From positions 1 to 20,138 of the forward strand of contig VCMS01000533.1 in assembly GCA_022539475.1 (NCBI GenBank): DNA of 20,138 nt, read 5' to 3'. Shown one piece after another: positions 9,368 through 17,860 of the stretch; position 1 is the stretch's first letter; every line of letters begins with the position of its first letter. Below the pieces are notes generated by a model, which ran no database searches, was not told the DNA's origin, and was given only the letters and a program-made list of their open reading frames with translations. The DNA comes from Gracilaria domingensis (lineage: Eukaryota; Rhodophyta; Florideophyceae; Gracilariales; Gracilariaceae). Position numbers and translations under genes: made by a program.

Positions 9368-10760
9368 CTGAAAATGCTCTCGTTGCCCTCAATGTAGACA
9401 TCCCCTTGGTTAGTTTTCTGTTGCCTAGTCTCTTCGTCCATCCCAATATGGAAATAAACACACTTACCTCAACATTCTTCGCCATCTTCATCTCCCCAAC
9501 TCCCTCGAAAACATCTCAAATGCACAATTTCCAGCACCGCCACCGATCCATTGCCATCCAACGCACCTGCACATGCACAAACACAAGCTAGTCAAATACT
9601 CCGTTAGATACTTTTCCATCTTCGAAACTTTCCCAAATGCACACTTATCTACTTACCATGTGTCCCTACCTCACCAATAGCCTCGAAAACACGAATCAAA
9701 CTGTCCCGAAAATCCTGCACATACACATAAAACAGTAACCAGTTAGCATTCTTATCAGAACTCGAACAAAAACATCTCGTACTTACCCCGACGCGTACCT
9801 TGCCATCCACACCGAACTCTGACGAACAAGAATTTGGATTAATGGCAAAGAATGATTACCTGGAAGGCCTCCGTTGAGGTAATCATTCTTTCCATGACCC
9901 CAAACTCTTGTTCGTCAGAGTTCAGGGTCATTAGCATGATTCCTCTAGAAACCCAACCACCCAGCCACATCGTAACCATTCTCCTTTATCCACTTCACCT
10001 CAAAAAACACGTTACACATAGGAAACGAACTTCGTTTCCTATGTGTAACGTGTTTCTTGATGTGAAGTGCTTGAAGTAAACCACCGCCTTCCGCCCCATC
10101 CCCATTCCACTTCCAATCCAAAGATCCCGCACGCTATAACTCCATGAACCTATCGCGCTCATTCTCGCAAACAGCCCCCGCCGCGCAGTCACATATCCCG
10201 TTAGCTAACTCTTCGCTCTTCGAAACATTCTCAAATGAACACTCATCTACTTACCATGTGTCCCCTACCTCACCAATACCCTCGATAACACGCATCAAAC
10301 TGTCCCAAAAGCCCTACGCATACGCATACACCATTATCCAGTTAGCATTCACATCAAAAGTCGAACAAAAAGCTCCTCAAACTTACCCATAGGCCCCCGC
10401 CCAAGACATTCACGCTAACCTGCTTCCAAATCCTCTCCGTGCGTCTCGCAAAATCACGTAACGTTCCGCAGTTAGACTTCGCAAACACCATCAGCATCAA
10501 AAGGTCTCACTTACATTGAACCCATTCAGTACGCATCCCAAACATAAAAAACCTGAACTACTCCGGTTCCAATCCAAAGATTCCGCACGCTGCAGCTTCA
10601 TGAACCTGTCGCGCTCATTCTCGCACACAGCCGCCGCCGCGCAAAAACACTGGTCAGAGTCGCGCATATTCGCCATATCAAACATTTACGCCTCGACTTA
10701 CCTGTTTCGCACGTTTCACATCCCAGGACAGGACTCAGAGGCAACGCCACTGAAGCTCAC
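9368..10760 (-). CDS. Intron-rich mini-exon locus, product unrecognised, partly decayed
   Basis: Seven GTAAGT donors lie on the minus strand at 10701-10696, 10514-10509, 10386-10381, 10254-10249, 9786-9781, 9656-9651 and 9467-9462. Each is followed within 35-55 bases by a branch-point-like CTAAC (CTGAC for the first). Likely introns are 10650-10701, 10433-10514, 10314-10386, 9715-9786, 9567-9656 and 9368-9467, 52-100 bases long. Exons are short: 10515-10649 (45 codons, with CENERDRFMKLQRAESLDW), 10387-10432, 10255-10313, 9657-9714 and 9468-9566. Joining 9787-9817, 9657-9714 and 9468-9566 gives one open frame to a TGA at the last exon's end. Several exons encode variants of a D-S-L-x-R-V-x-E-x-I-G-E-V-G motif. 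One exon copy has an internal TAG and one intron lacks a clear acceptor, so part of the locus is dead. Confidence 0.5.
9590..9788 (-). repeat. Duplicated exon-intron module, copy A
   Basis: Roughly three quarters identical by eye to 10187-10388. The copy contains a complete mini-exon (9657-9714, 58 bases, encoding FRDSLIRVFEAIGEVG), the intron upstream of it and the start of the next intron, with donors and branch sites conserved in both copies. Duplication therefore covered exons and introns together. Confidence 0.75.
9814..9923. repeat. Long hairpin 1, two nested paired arms
   Basis: Outer arms 9814-9837 and 9900-9923 pair at 23 of 24 positions. Inner arms 9842-9861 and 9877-9895 pair with one extra base (c in the left arm). 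The loop is 9862-9876. The right-hand copy of the sequence resembles the splice acceptor and exon start on the opposite strand at about 9814-9824, so the arm carries a piece of the minus-strand gene. A template-switch inversion or a foldback element could produce this. Confidence 0.85.
9991..10069. repeat. Long hairpin 2, near-perfect 39-base palindrome with one-base loop
   Basis: Arms 9991-10029 and 10031-10069 pair at 37 of 39 positions around a single central base at 10030. The middle 29 pairs are perfect. Such tight palindromes are unstable in replicating DNA and would fold into a rod in RNA of either strand. It lies 67 bases from hairpin 1, and the two share no sequence. Confidence 0.92.
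10111..10188 (-). repeat. Duplicated exon segment, copy C1 (decayed)
   Basis: Matches 10567-10643 closely. On the minus strand it encodes CENERDRFMEL, then a TAG stop where copy C2 has CAG, then RAGSLDW. It directly abuts module copy B. The C-to-T-type change to a stop marks this as the decayed copy. Confidence 0.75.
10187..10388 (-). repeat. Duplicated exon-intron module, copy B
   Basis: Counterpart of 9590-9788. Its mini-exon 10255-10313 (59 bases) encodes FWDSLMRVIEGIGEVGD, one base longer than in copy A. Donors at 10249-10254 and 10381-10386 and branch sites at 10200-10204 and 10341-10345 are preserved. The intron beginning at 10254 has no obvious AG acceptor nearby. Confidence 0.75.
10567..10643 (-). 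repeat. Duplicated exon segment, copy C2 (open)
   Basis: Counterpart of 10111-10188, lying inside the 135-base exon 10515-10649. It keeps an open frame encoding CENERDRFMKLQRAESLDW, a charged helical stretch, and is flanked by an intron with acceptor at 10650-10651. Confidence 0.75.
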
Positions 10761-10932
10761 AGAAGAAGAACTTCAATCGCAGCCACACTGTACGTCAATC
10801 ATCGCCGGCCGCGTAATGCGCCGTCCGCGAAAATTTTTGAAAGTTGTGTTCAGAAAAGTTCGAAATCCTCCCCACACTGAAACATGCAGGAAAGGTACGT
10901 AAACGATCACGTGCACGGTGGAGTTGGTGGCG

Positions 10933-10940
10933 TATAAACA
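10933..10940 (+). promoter_or_regulatory. TATA box candidate for the transposase gene
   Basis: tataaaca lies about 110 bases before the transposase ATG at 11052, in a region free of other plus-strand coding. The spacing would allow a transcription start near 10965 and a leader of about 85 bases. This is position-based inference only. Confidence 0.4.
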
Positions 10941-11051
10941 CACTTTATACTCTCCCCTGCTGGGTGCTCCAAGATTCTGCGCCGCACCATCACCACCGAC
11001 CTCCCTCTGCAAGCAACTTCCCTCACTACTTTCATACCCTCTCACCCAGCG

Positions 11052-14000
11052 ATGCACAACTGTTGTTTCCCCCGCTGCTCATTCCATACACAGTCCCTCG
11101 CCTCTCTCGCCCAGCATCAGAAGCGATGCAGACACAGGACTGACCCAAACCCGTTTCTCACCCCAACACCTCATCGAATATCCCACTTCCCTCCCCGAAC
11201 CAAGCGCCGCAGACTCAACAACACCGAACCCCCTTCCTTCCCCCCTCTAACCGCCCGCCTGATAACGTAGCACTCGCAGACGACGACCCTTATCTCCAGG
11301 AACAGCTTGCTCTCTCCCTACGCTCATCCGACGCAGCACAGATACTCAGCCCGCATCACCAACTCGCCTCCCAGTCCCCTTCCACAGGCTCAGGTAACGC
11401 CTTCTCCCCCTCTCCACCCTCACAGAAAGACCACATCCATAACCTCGTCACCTACATATCCTCCATCGCCACAAAACTCGGAAAGCGTTCTGCTGACGAG
11501 CTCATCAACATTCTCAGGCAATCCACCTTTCCCTCTTCCCTCTTCCAGACCTCCATCACTTCCGCTGCCGAATGTCTGAAACTGCACTCCAAAATCTTCG
11601 AAAAAACAGTCAGCTCCATTGGGTTCACCTCAACCATCATCCATGACAAAAACCATAACTTCTCCGCCACCCTCTACCTCAGGGACCCCGTTCAGGTTCT
11701 CCTACAACAACTTCGTCTCGCATCCCACAGCAACTCCTTCTTTCATCCAGTCAAACAAGCTTCAAGAACAGGAACTACCGCAATCGCACACCCTATGGCT
11801 TCGGAACTCGGCCGCCATGTCGTCCCGACTATCAAGAGGCATATCATGCATTCTCCGGACCCCGACGTCATCTGGCACGATCCCAGTATCACCGGCACAG
11901 ACTCGTTCGTCGGCCTCGTTCAACTATATTCAGACAAGTCTTCCACCTCTTTGAAAAGTTCTTCTGTTACGTCGTATCCTCTTCACATCACCCTCCTCAA
12001 TTTCAATGACGCCTTCCCCAGAAAGTGCATCACGCAGAACTACACACTCGTCGGATACATACCCACATCCTTCACCTCCGACTCGTCCTCCACTGACACA
12101 GATTCCTTGGAAGTCGCTCCCTCAACCCCCAGCGTGACCCGCATTGTGCGCATGCAGCTCGTCCAGGAGTCCCTAGAAACCATCCTCAAACCTCTGTATC
12201 ATATCGGTATGAAGGGTTTTCCCTTCCGCGACGCGAAAGGAGTCCTTCGTCAATGCCATCCAGTCATCTCCAACTACAGCGCTGACATCCCCGAAGCCAA
12301 GGACATTCTCGCAGTACTTCATGGCACAAAGCCAAGCAGACCCTGCCACCGGTGTCTCCTCCCTCGTTCAAAACTCAACCTCTACCAACCTATTCTCACA
12401 GAGCGAACCCTCTCACACACTTTGCAAACCAGAAAAAGACATGATGACCTACTTCTCGAGGCAGATTCTGCTCTCCTCTCCAATAGACCACGGGTTGCAA
12501 GGAACCTCAAAGAAGAAGCTGCAGAACTTCTCCACTCCACCTCTCTCTCTCCATACAAGTCCTTTCTGGAATCTTACTCTCTTCTCAACATCTCTTTACT
12601 GCTCACTCCTTATTCAATCTTCTCCTTCGAGCCCCTTCACAACTTTCACCTTGGCATCTCTAAACTCATCAAACTCGCCACAATCGAACGCCTGAAGTCC
12701 GATTCTCTCACACTTCCGTGGGCTTCAATGGATCCTCCAGGTCGTTTCGGTCCATCAGAACATCTATTCTTACTCACGCCAACTCCATCCTAGCTGACAT
12801 CGAACGCTCGTTTCCGGCTCCAGGGCTTCATATTGATTTCTCGACATCTGAAAAGGGTAAGTCTCTCAACGGCTTCTTCACCACTGACGGAATCAGAGGC
12901 ATGCTAGAAGCAAAGGACTATCGCGCCCTGGACATGGTCTTCCCCTTCATCGGTGCATTCTTCGACCGTTGCTGCGGTGAAGTATCTCCCGCCCCAATAA
13001 CCACCATTTTCACCTCTTACGTCGATCTCGTCAATAACGTTCTTCACTACCACACTGCCCCAGAATGGACTGATGATCGCTTACGCTCTTTGGAGACTCT
13101 CATCAAGAACTTCAAGACTCAAACTGTCTCAGTTTTGGGTCCATACCAGGCATCCAACTTTCGTACTCTCAAATTCCATCTCCTGGATCACATCATTCCA
13201 GACATCCGTCGATACGGAGGCCTCCATTTCGGTGATGCAGGTGTGTACGAGCACGCGCATCTCCTTTTCAAGAACCACTACCCGCCGTACCTCTCGCAGA
13301 AGATCAACTGCGCATAAGGAAACAGTAGACTCAATCCAAGAGTCGCAAGATTTCTTACACTCCATCTCGGTAAGGAAACACTTCTCCATGTCTACCAACT
13401 CGGCCAGTCGTTTGTCGCAACGGTGTCCCTCCATGGTTCGTGATGGTAGTTCATTCTCCCTCTTCGACATCATCACGGCCGACAAGTATCTACGGTCCCA
13501 TCCAAACGTCCCGTCATCTGCTCTCACAGATTTGTTCTCCAAAACTACATTGCAGTTCATCAACCAAATCTCTCGCGACGCCCTCTCTTCCTTCCGTACC
13601 CTAAGCTTAGAAACTCTTCAACCGTTGGACAACCCCCATGACATCAAAATCACCGTCGTTAACTCCGCTTACATTGTTTCTGGATTCTGCCCCTCGCTGG
13701 ATGACTACGATCGTCACTTTCAATGCATTAGACTGCGAAAGCCGGAGGTCTCTTTGTGTGAACGTATTTTTGCAACCACTTCTTTCGGCCCTTCCAAGTC
13801 CCCAAAATTCTCTACCGTCCTGGTTAATGGAACTCCTCCTCCCGGTTGTGACTTCCCGACCGCATGGGTATGCAAAGTCTTTGCCCTGGTTCGCTTTAGC
13901 AGATGTAACCAAAGCAATTCCGATTCTGAATTTGCCTTTGTTCGCTTCTTCGAGGTAACGGAGCCGTTGGATAACATTGACGAATCCTTGAACTGCATTT

Positions 14001-14269
14001 CCCTCCGCTGGGCCACGGATGACGAGGAAGATCACACATTGCAAACCTCCAATTCTCTAAAACGGTCAACAACTGCATCTGTATCCCCATGGTTCGGTCT
14101 CGTCCCATTCTCTTCGATCAAAGGCTCGGTACACATCCTCCGACAAAACTATCCCGCACGCCCCTTTTTCCCTCCATTGCACTGGAAGTTCCACCGATTC
14201 TACATTAACAGATTCTATCGCAATCCCCGAGCTCGTGTACACTACCATCCAATCACCAAACTTTCGTAA
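11052..14269 (+). CDS. Plavaka-type transposase with N-terminal C2HC zinc finger, three frame changes
   Basis: Likely cut-and-paste transposase of the EnSpm/CACTA-related Plavaka group. The ATG at 11052 begins a zinc finger (NCCFPRCSFHTQSLASLAQH and KRC) typical of this N-terminus. A variable Pro/Ser linker follows, then SATLYLRDPVQVLLQQL (about 11670). The RNase H-like core has YSDKSS with Asp 11933-11935, the yPlhiTLlNfNDAFPRK block, and YSADIPEAK with Asp 12284-12286, followed by CHRC at 12344-12355. HFGDAGVYEHAHLLFKNHY near 13280 is the late conserved block. A C-terminal part of about 310 residues, rich in Ser and Phe, has no known fold. Reading passes through three frames, with single-base changes near 11235 (C run), 12740 and 13285 (C run). 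No internal stop lies inside a segment. Total about 1070 residues, with no evident introns. Confidence 0.85.
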
Positions 14270-14285
14270 CGTAAACCATAATGCA

Positions 14286-16831
14286 TTAGTGACGTTCTAT
14301 CCAATTCTCCTCATGTAATCCTTCTTGCACAGACCTTTCCCTCATATCCCTCTCTGCAGTTATGTCGTAGAACATACGGTCTCCCCGACTGCAGCATCCA
14401 ACATAGCAATCCAGTACAGCTCCGAGCTTCTCAGAGATCTCTCCCATAAACACATCTTCTCGGACAGCAAGGTACATTTTCCTTTTCGACGGAATCCAGT
14501 AAACCACAGTGCCCACCCGGTCATCATTTCCATGCCGCGCATCTTCAGCATTCGATGGGCCATTTCTGAACTCTGTTGGATAACTCTGCTGCATGCGGAC
14601 CCTCACGGTCTTCAGTATACTCTCAAGTGCCAGTGGTAGATATTTCCCGAACAAGTTGGAGAACAACACTTGTCTCTTACCACCTCTCCCTCGTTCAGAC
14701 TCTGTCGCGCGAACAACGGACGCCATCCAGGCATCAAGACGTGCCAGATGCATAATTGTTCCATCCACTGGATCCCTCTCTTCGGTATTCCTCGAACTTG
14801 TTTGTAAAACGTCGTAGCCCATGAACTCACGCAGCACCTCCAAGCTCAGGCTGTTCCGAAAAAGCAAGTCACATGGTTCATCTTCGGTTGCATGATATGG
14901 GTTAAAGCCCGAGAAACATATATCTTCTACCTTCTGAGTTCTCCACGACGACAGAATCTCACATCCATTTGTATCTTCGGGTAGGAGTTTTTCACGTACC
15001 TCTCTGGTTTGTATTTCATACTTGTTCTGCTCCATTTCATCATTTTTTATCGGGGTCCTTACAAGCATGTCGTAACCTAGTCCCATCAATAACTTCTCCT
15101 TCGCATGGCGTTTTCGAACACCTATTGCATCACTTAAAGCCTGTTTCAACCTTCTGCGCAAACAAATGTCGTGCGTTAACTGTTTCACACAGTCATCTTC
15201 CATTTTCATTCCTCGGATAGATTCCCAACGTGGCTTCATTACCTCCGTCTCCACAATTTGCATCAACAAATGGTCGCCTCCACCACGTACGGATGGCGTG
15301 TACGCCCTCATTTCCATGGCAAGATCCATTGGGCACCGTGGCACTATCTCCTTCCCATCAACAACCAGCACACTTTCGTCTTTCTCAGGTCCAACTGTCT
15401 CACTTCGGTGCCCCAGTTCCTTGCCGGTATACTCATCTCGAAGCATAGCTCTCTTGTCTCGTCTTTGGCGTATTGAAGTATGGAGTCATAGACGGTCTTC
15501 GCAACACCAACAAACTCGTCGTTCACGTCAATGTTGTACCGCTTCCTGCTCTTGTTACTGTCACGTTCGTTCCTTTTCCCTCCACGTCTGAGAGCCTCTC
15601 TCAAAGAGTGTATGAGAACCTCTTGTTCTCTGACCTTAACCTCCAGTTGCTCTATGTTCTTCTGAGCATGTCGTACGCTCATTTTCAGACTTTGCTTGTC
15701 CTCTATTGTACGATACAGATCTCCCTTCAGTTTCCCGATCTTTTCCAAAAGCTCGTATCGCGGAGTAAGGGATTCATCTTCATCTTCTTCCATTGCACCA
15801 TGCAGGGAAAAGCTCCGTGACAAAGCACCACGATCAACATCTTTATCGTTCCATACTCCTCTACGGGCGTTTGCTATGACAGGTTGCCGATCGTTCCCCA
15901 CCCGTCTATTCTCATTTCCATGGTTCGTCCTTCTTCTGACCTGATTGAACCTGTTTCTCTGTGACTCACCTGTGACTGGTGTCGGTTGTATCTCGTTTCG
16001 TCTTCGTCTTCCTTGTGTCTGGACCCAATATGAGGGACGGAATCATGCCTGCCTTCGATGGGAGCCATATGCGTTGCATTTCCGGCGTCCACGTTGTCGT
16101 TCGCCTTCACGTTATCCTTGTCCTCGACGTCACTTGGGATATCTACTGCGTCCGTGGACTCCCGCTCCTTTCTTCCACTGCCTTTCTTGGCACGAGAGAC
16201 ACCCTCATTCATTTTCTCGTTCCTCTTCACTTTTCTCGAATCATAACTGTTACGTTCTGTTCCGGCAGCGCTTCTGGGTATCTCCCTATCCCAGGTTCGG
16301 CTCTAGGTTCGGCCCTCACGATGGCGCAATCCTCGGTTTCCATCTCCGCATTGTCATCCGCAGTTCTCACCTTGTCGAAACAATCATCGATACGAGGACC
16401 TTCTGTTCCTCCACTGCCTCTTGTCCTCCTTACATTCTGACGTACAGCCGTTCTTCTCTTATTTCCTTTCATCGCTTTGATATCTACATTTCCATCATCA
16501 CTGACCCTTGGCTCTTCCATTGCAGCATGTGGCGTGTAACAGGCCACGCATTGCACTATCCTTGGCTTGAACGGTTTCACTTACTGTGCGTTCCGTAGTG
16601 CATGTGGAAGCTCCTGACCTCCTTCTCGGTTTTACTTCCGATACTGTAGATGAAGATTTTGGTTTGCGAAGTCCAGCACGAGGTGCTCGGCCTCGGCTAC
16701 CTCTCCCATTAGTAGCACTACTCGTGAGACGACCGCGCTCCTACGTTTGGCCACCCCAGTATCCCAGCGCTCCGGCGGTACGATGCCTTTCGCGGTTTAC
16801 CACCTGCATGCTCCGCACGTTGAGGAGCCAT
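14286..16831 (-). CDS. Unrecognised partner gene of the Plavaka-like element, basic N-terminus and coiled coil
   Basis: The frame begins at ATG 16831 (MAPQRAEHAGGKPRKASYRR) and ends at TAA 14286-14288, about 850 residues. The N-terminal 250 residues are basic and low-complexity (NGRGSRGRAPRAGLRKPKSS, VKPRRRSG), then acidic and mixed, resembling DNA-binding or disordered tails. A strong coiled coil spans about 15580-15760 (ELLEKIGKLKGDLYRTIEDK, IEQLEVKVREQEVLIHSLRE). The last 390 residues are a continuous, globular-looking frame from 15446, with VVYWIPSKRKMYLAV and FMGEISEKLGAVLDCYVGCC near the end. I know no matching family. At least five frame changes are needed, several at short homopolymers (near 16228, 15890 and 15440). 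By position it may be the accessory protein of the transposon, as TnpA is in CACTA elements, but that is inference. Confidence 0.55.
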
Positions 16832-17296
16832 CCGAGATCCTTCGGCCTTCGTGCGCGGTAGTATTACGGAACAGATATAGAAACGTGAACGATACTGAAG
16901 GTATATGATTGAGAGTGATATGTGAGGGTCACGTACTCGGTGTGCAGGACTGATATGTGAAGGGGAGGGGAATTTAACCTCGTACTGCATATATGGAGAA
17001 AAGCATTCTGCAGCATTTGTGGCGGATCGGCATTCAATTTTTGGACCTTTCCCGGGTCCATATTCCGGACTTGGTCCGATTTTCCCGGATGTTGCGCCCT
17101 GCATATACAGTACGGCACTTTCAACGATCTTTCATACCACTATATGCATCAATATGTTACACAGTACAGCTTGAGTGTACATATGAGTAGTATTTCTGCA
17201 ATCATAGCAGAAGTGTTCAATACAATTTACTTCAACAAAAAAGCTTTTCTCACTACATTGAGCCCATACGAAGTCCAAGGACATTGGTCTGAGAAC
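16832..17296. other. Non-coding interval with short repeated motifs
   Basis: No supported gene. A tandem-like pair, tgatatgtgagggtca and tgatatgtgaaggggag, lies at about 16917 and 16952. Inverted copies of a cagtacg/cgtactg motif next to AT-rich cgtactgcatatatgg (16981) and gcatatacagtacgg (17101) bracket a GC-rich core with two ttcccgg and several ggtcc/ggacc words. The interval probably includes the promoter of the minus-strand gene starting at 16831 (a CTATATCT-like word lies about 40 bases upstream) and the 3' flank of the SET gene. Confidence 0.45.
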
Positions 17297-17860
17297 TTAG
17301 GTTAACCTTTCCCAAGGATATGTGGGTCCATAGTCAACGTAAATTTCGTCGTGCTCCTTAATGTCCCTTGAGGCCGTGACTACGAGGAGTCTGTAGTTCT
17401 CCAAAAGCCCCAAAGTTGTAGCCTGATACTCTGTGGGCTGGCGAATGAATACATTGGTTTGCGTGCCATGTTAGAACCATTTCTTCCAATTCCTTGTCCT
17501 CATCGCCTTCACGATATGACGCGTCATTGATATAGCCCGCTACACAGAAAGGAGCAGGAACTATCCAGGCATGACCAGCGTTGACTTCAGTATCATAATG
17601 CGGGAGAGTGTTGTACATTTGCCCCTTCAGCCTCACTTGCATGCAATACTTCCTGAACCGAGATGCAGTGGCCCCCAGCATTCCGTCTCCATACGTCAAA
17701 TGTGTGGTATTGCGTCGGCTTAGATCATGATACACCAAGGTCCCATAAAAGTATCCAATAACCTCCCTTCGGAAAACGCCCTACTCGTAAATACTCCATT
17801 TCCACTTGCTGCATGTTTGATATTCGACTTCTTCACATAGAGCCATAGCGATGTCGCCTC
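17297..17860 (-). pseudogene. SET domain, C-terminal part of a methyltransferase-SET gene, frame-broken
   Basis: SET domains transfer methyl groups from S-adenosylmethionine to lysine, usually on histones. Three frame segments give the fold in order. First, NIKHAASGNGVFTSRAF (about 17770-17830) matches the opening G-x-G-v-F-t block. Second, EVIGYFYGTLVYHDL follows, then HAWIVPAPFCVAGYINDA, with the Y-I-N-D at 17523-17534 in the place of the conserved Asn motif. Third, NVFIRQPTEYQATTLGLL leads into RLLVVTASRDIKEHDEIYVD and YGPTYPW, with the D-Y-G at 17327-17335, the terminal catalytic-tyrosine motif. The stop is TAA 17297-17299. No post-SET Cys cluster is seen. Frame changes lie near 17775 and 17465, and decay is likely. 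A linker of about 20 residues joins it to the methyltransferase. Confidence 0.8.

Larger units (their letters stand above)
10930..16880. mobile_element. Plavaka-like (EnSpm/CACTA-related) DNA transposon, ends not defined
   Basis: The element is defined by a Plavaka-type transposase on the plus strand and a long partner gene on the minus strand, arranged tail to tail with only 16 bases between their stop codons. This compact convergent layout suggests one unit. I could not identify terminal inverted repeats or target-site duplications by eye, so the limits are the promoter-proximal ends of the two genes. The intron-rich locus on the left and the methyltransferase-SET gene on the right could lie inside or outside it. 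Confidence 0.65.

Noticed and set aside
9368..10701. CRISPR-like or satellite array
   Set aside because: The repeated units differ in length, carry splice signals in order and are only two copies each; spaced identical repeats are absent.
13129..13563. Minus-strand frame of 144 codons opposite the transposase
   Set aside because: It is the shadow of the plus-strand transposase, which has family motifs; the minus frame has none.
15945..16598. Plus-strand frame of 217 codons, Phe/Arg/Ser/Cys-rich
   Set aside because: It lies opposite the basic N-terminal part of the minus-strand partner gene, and its composition is that of a reverse-complement shadow.
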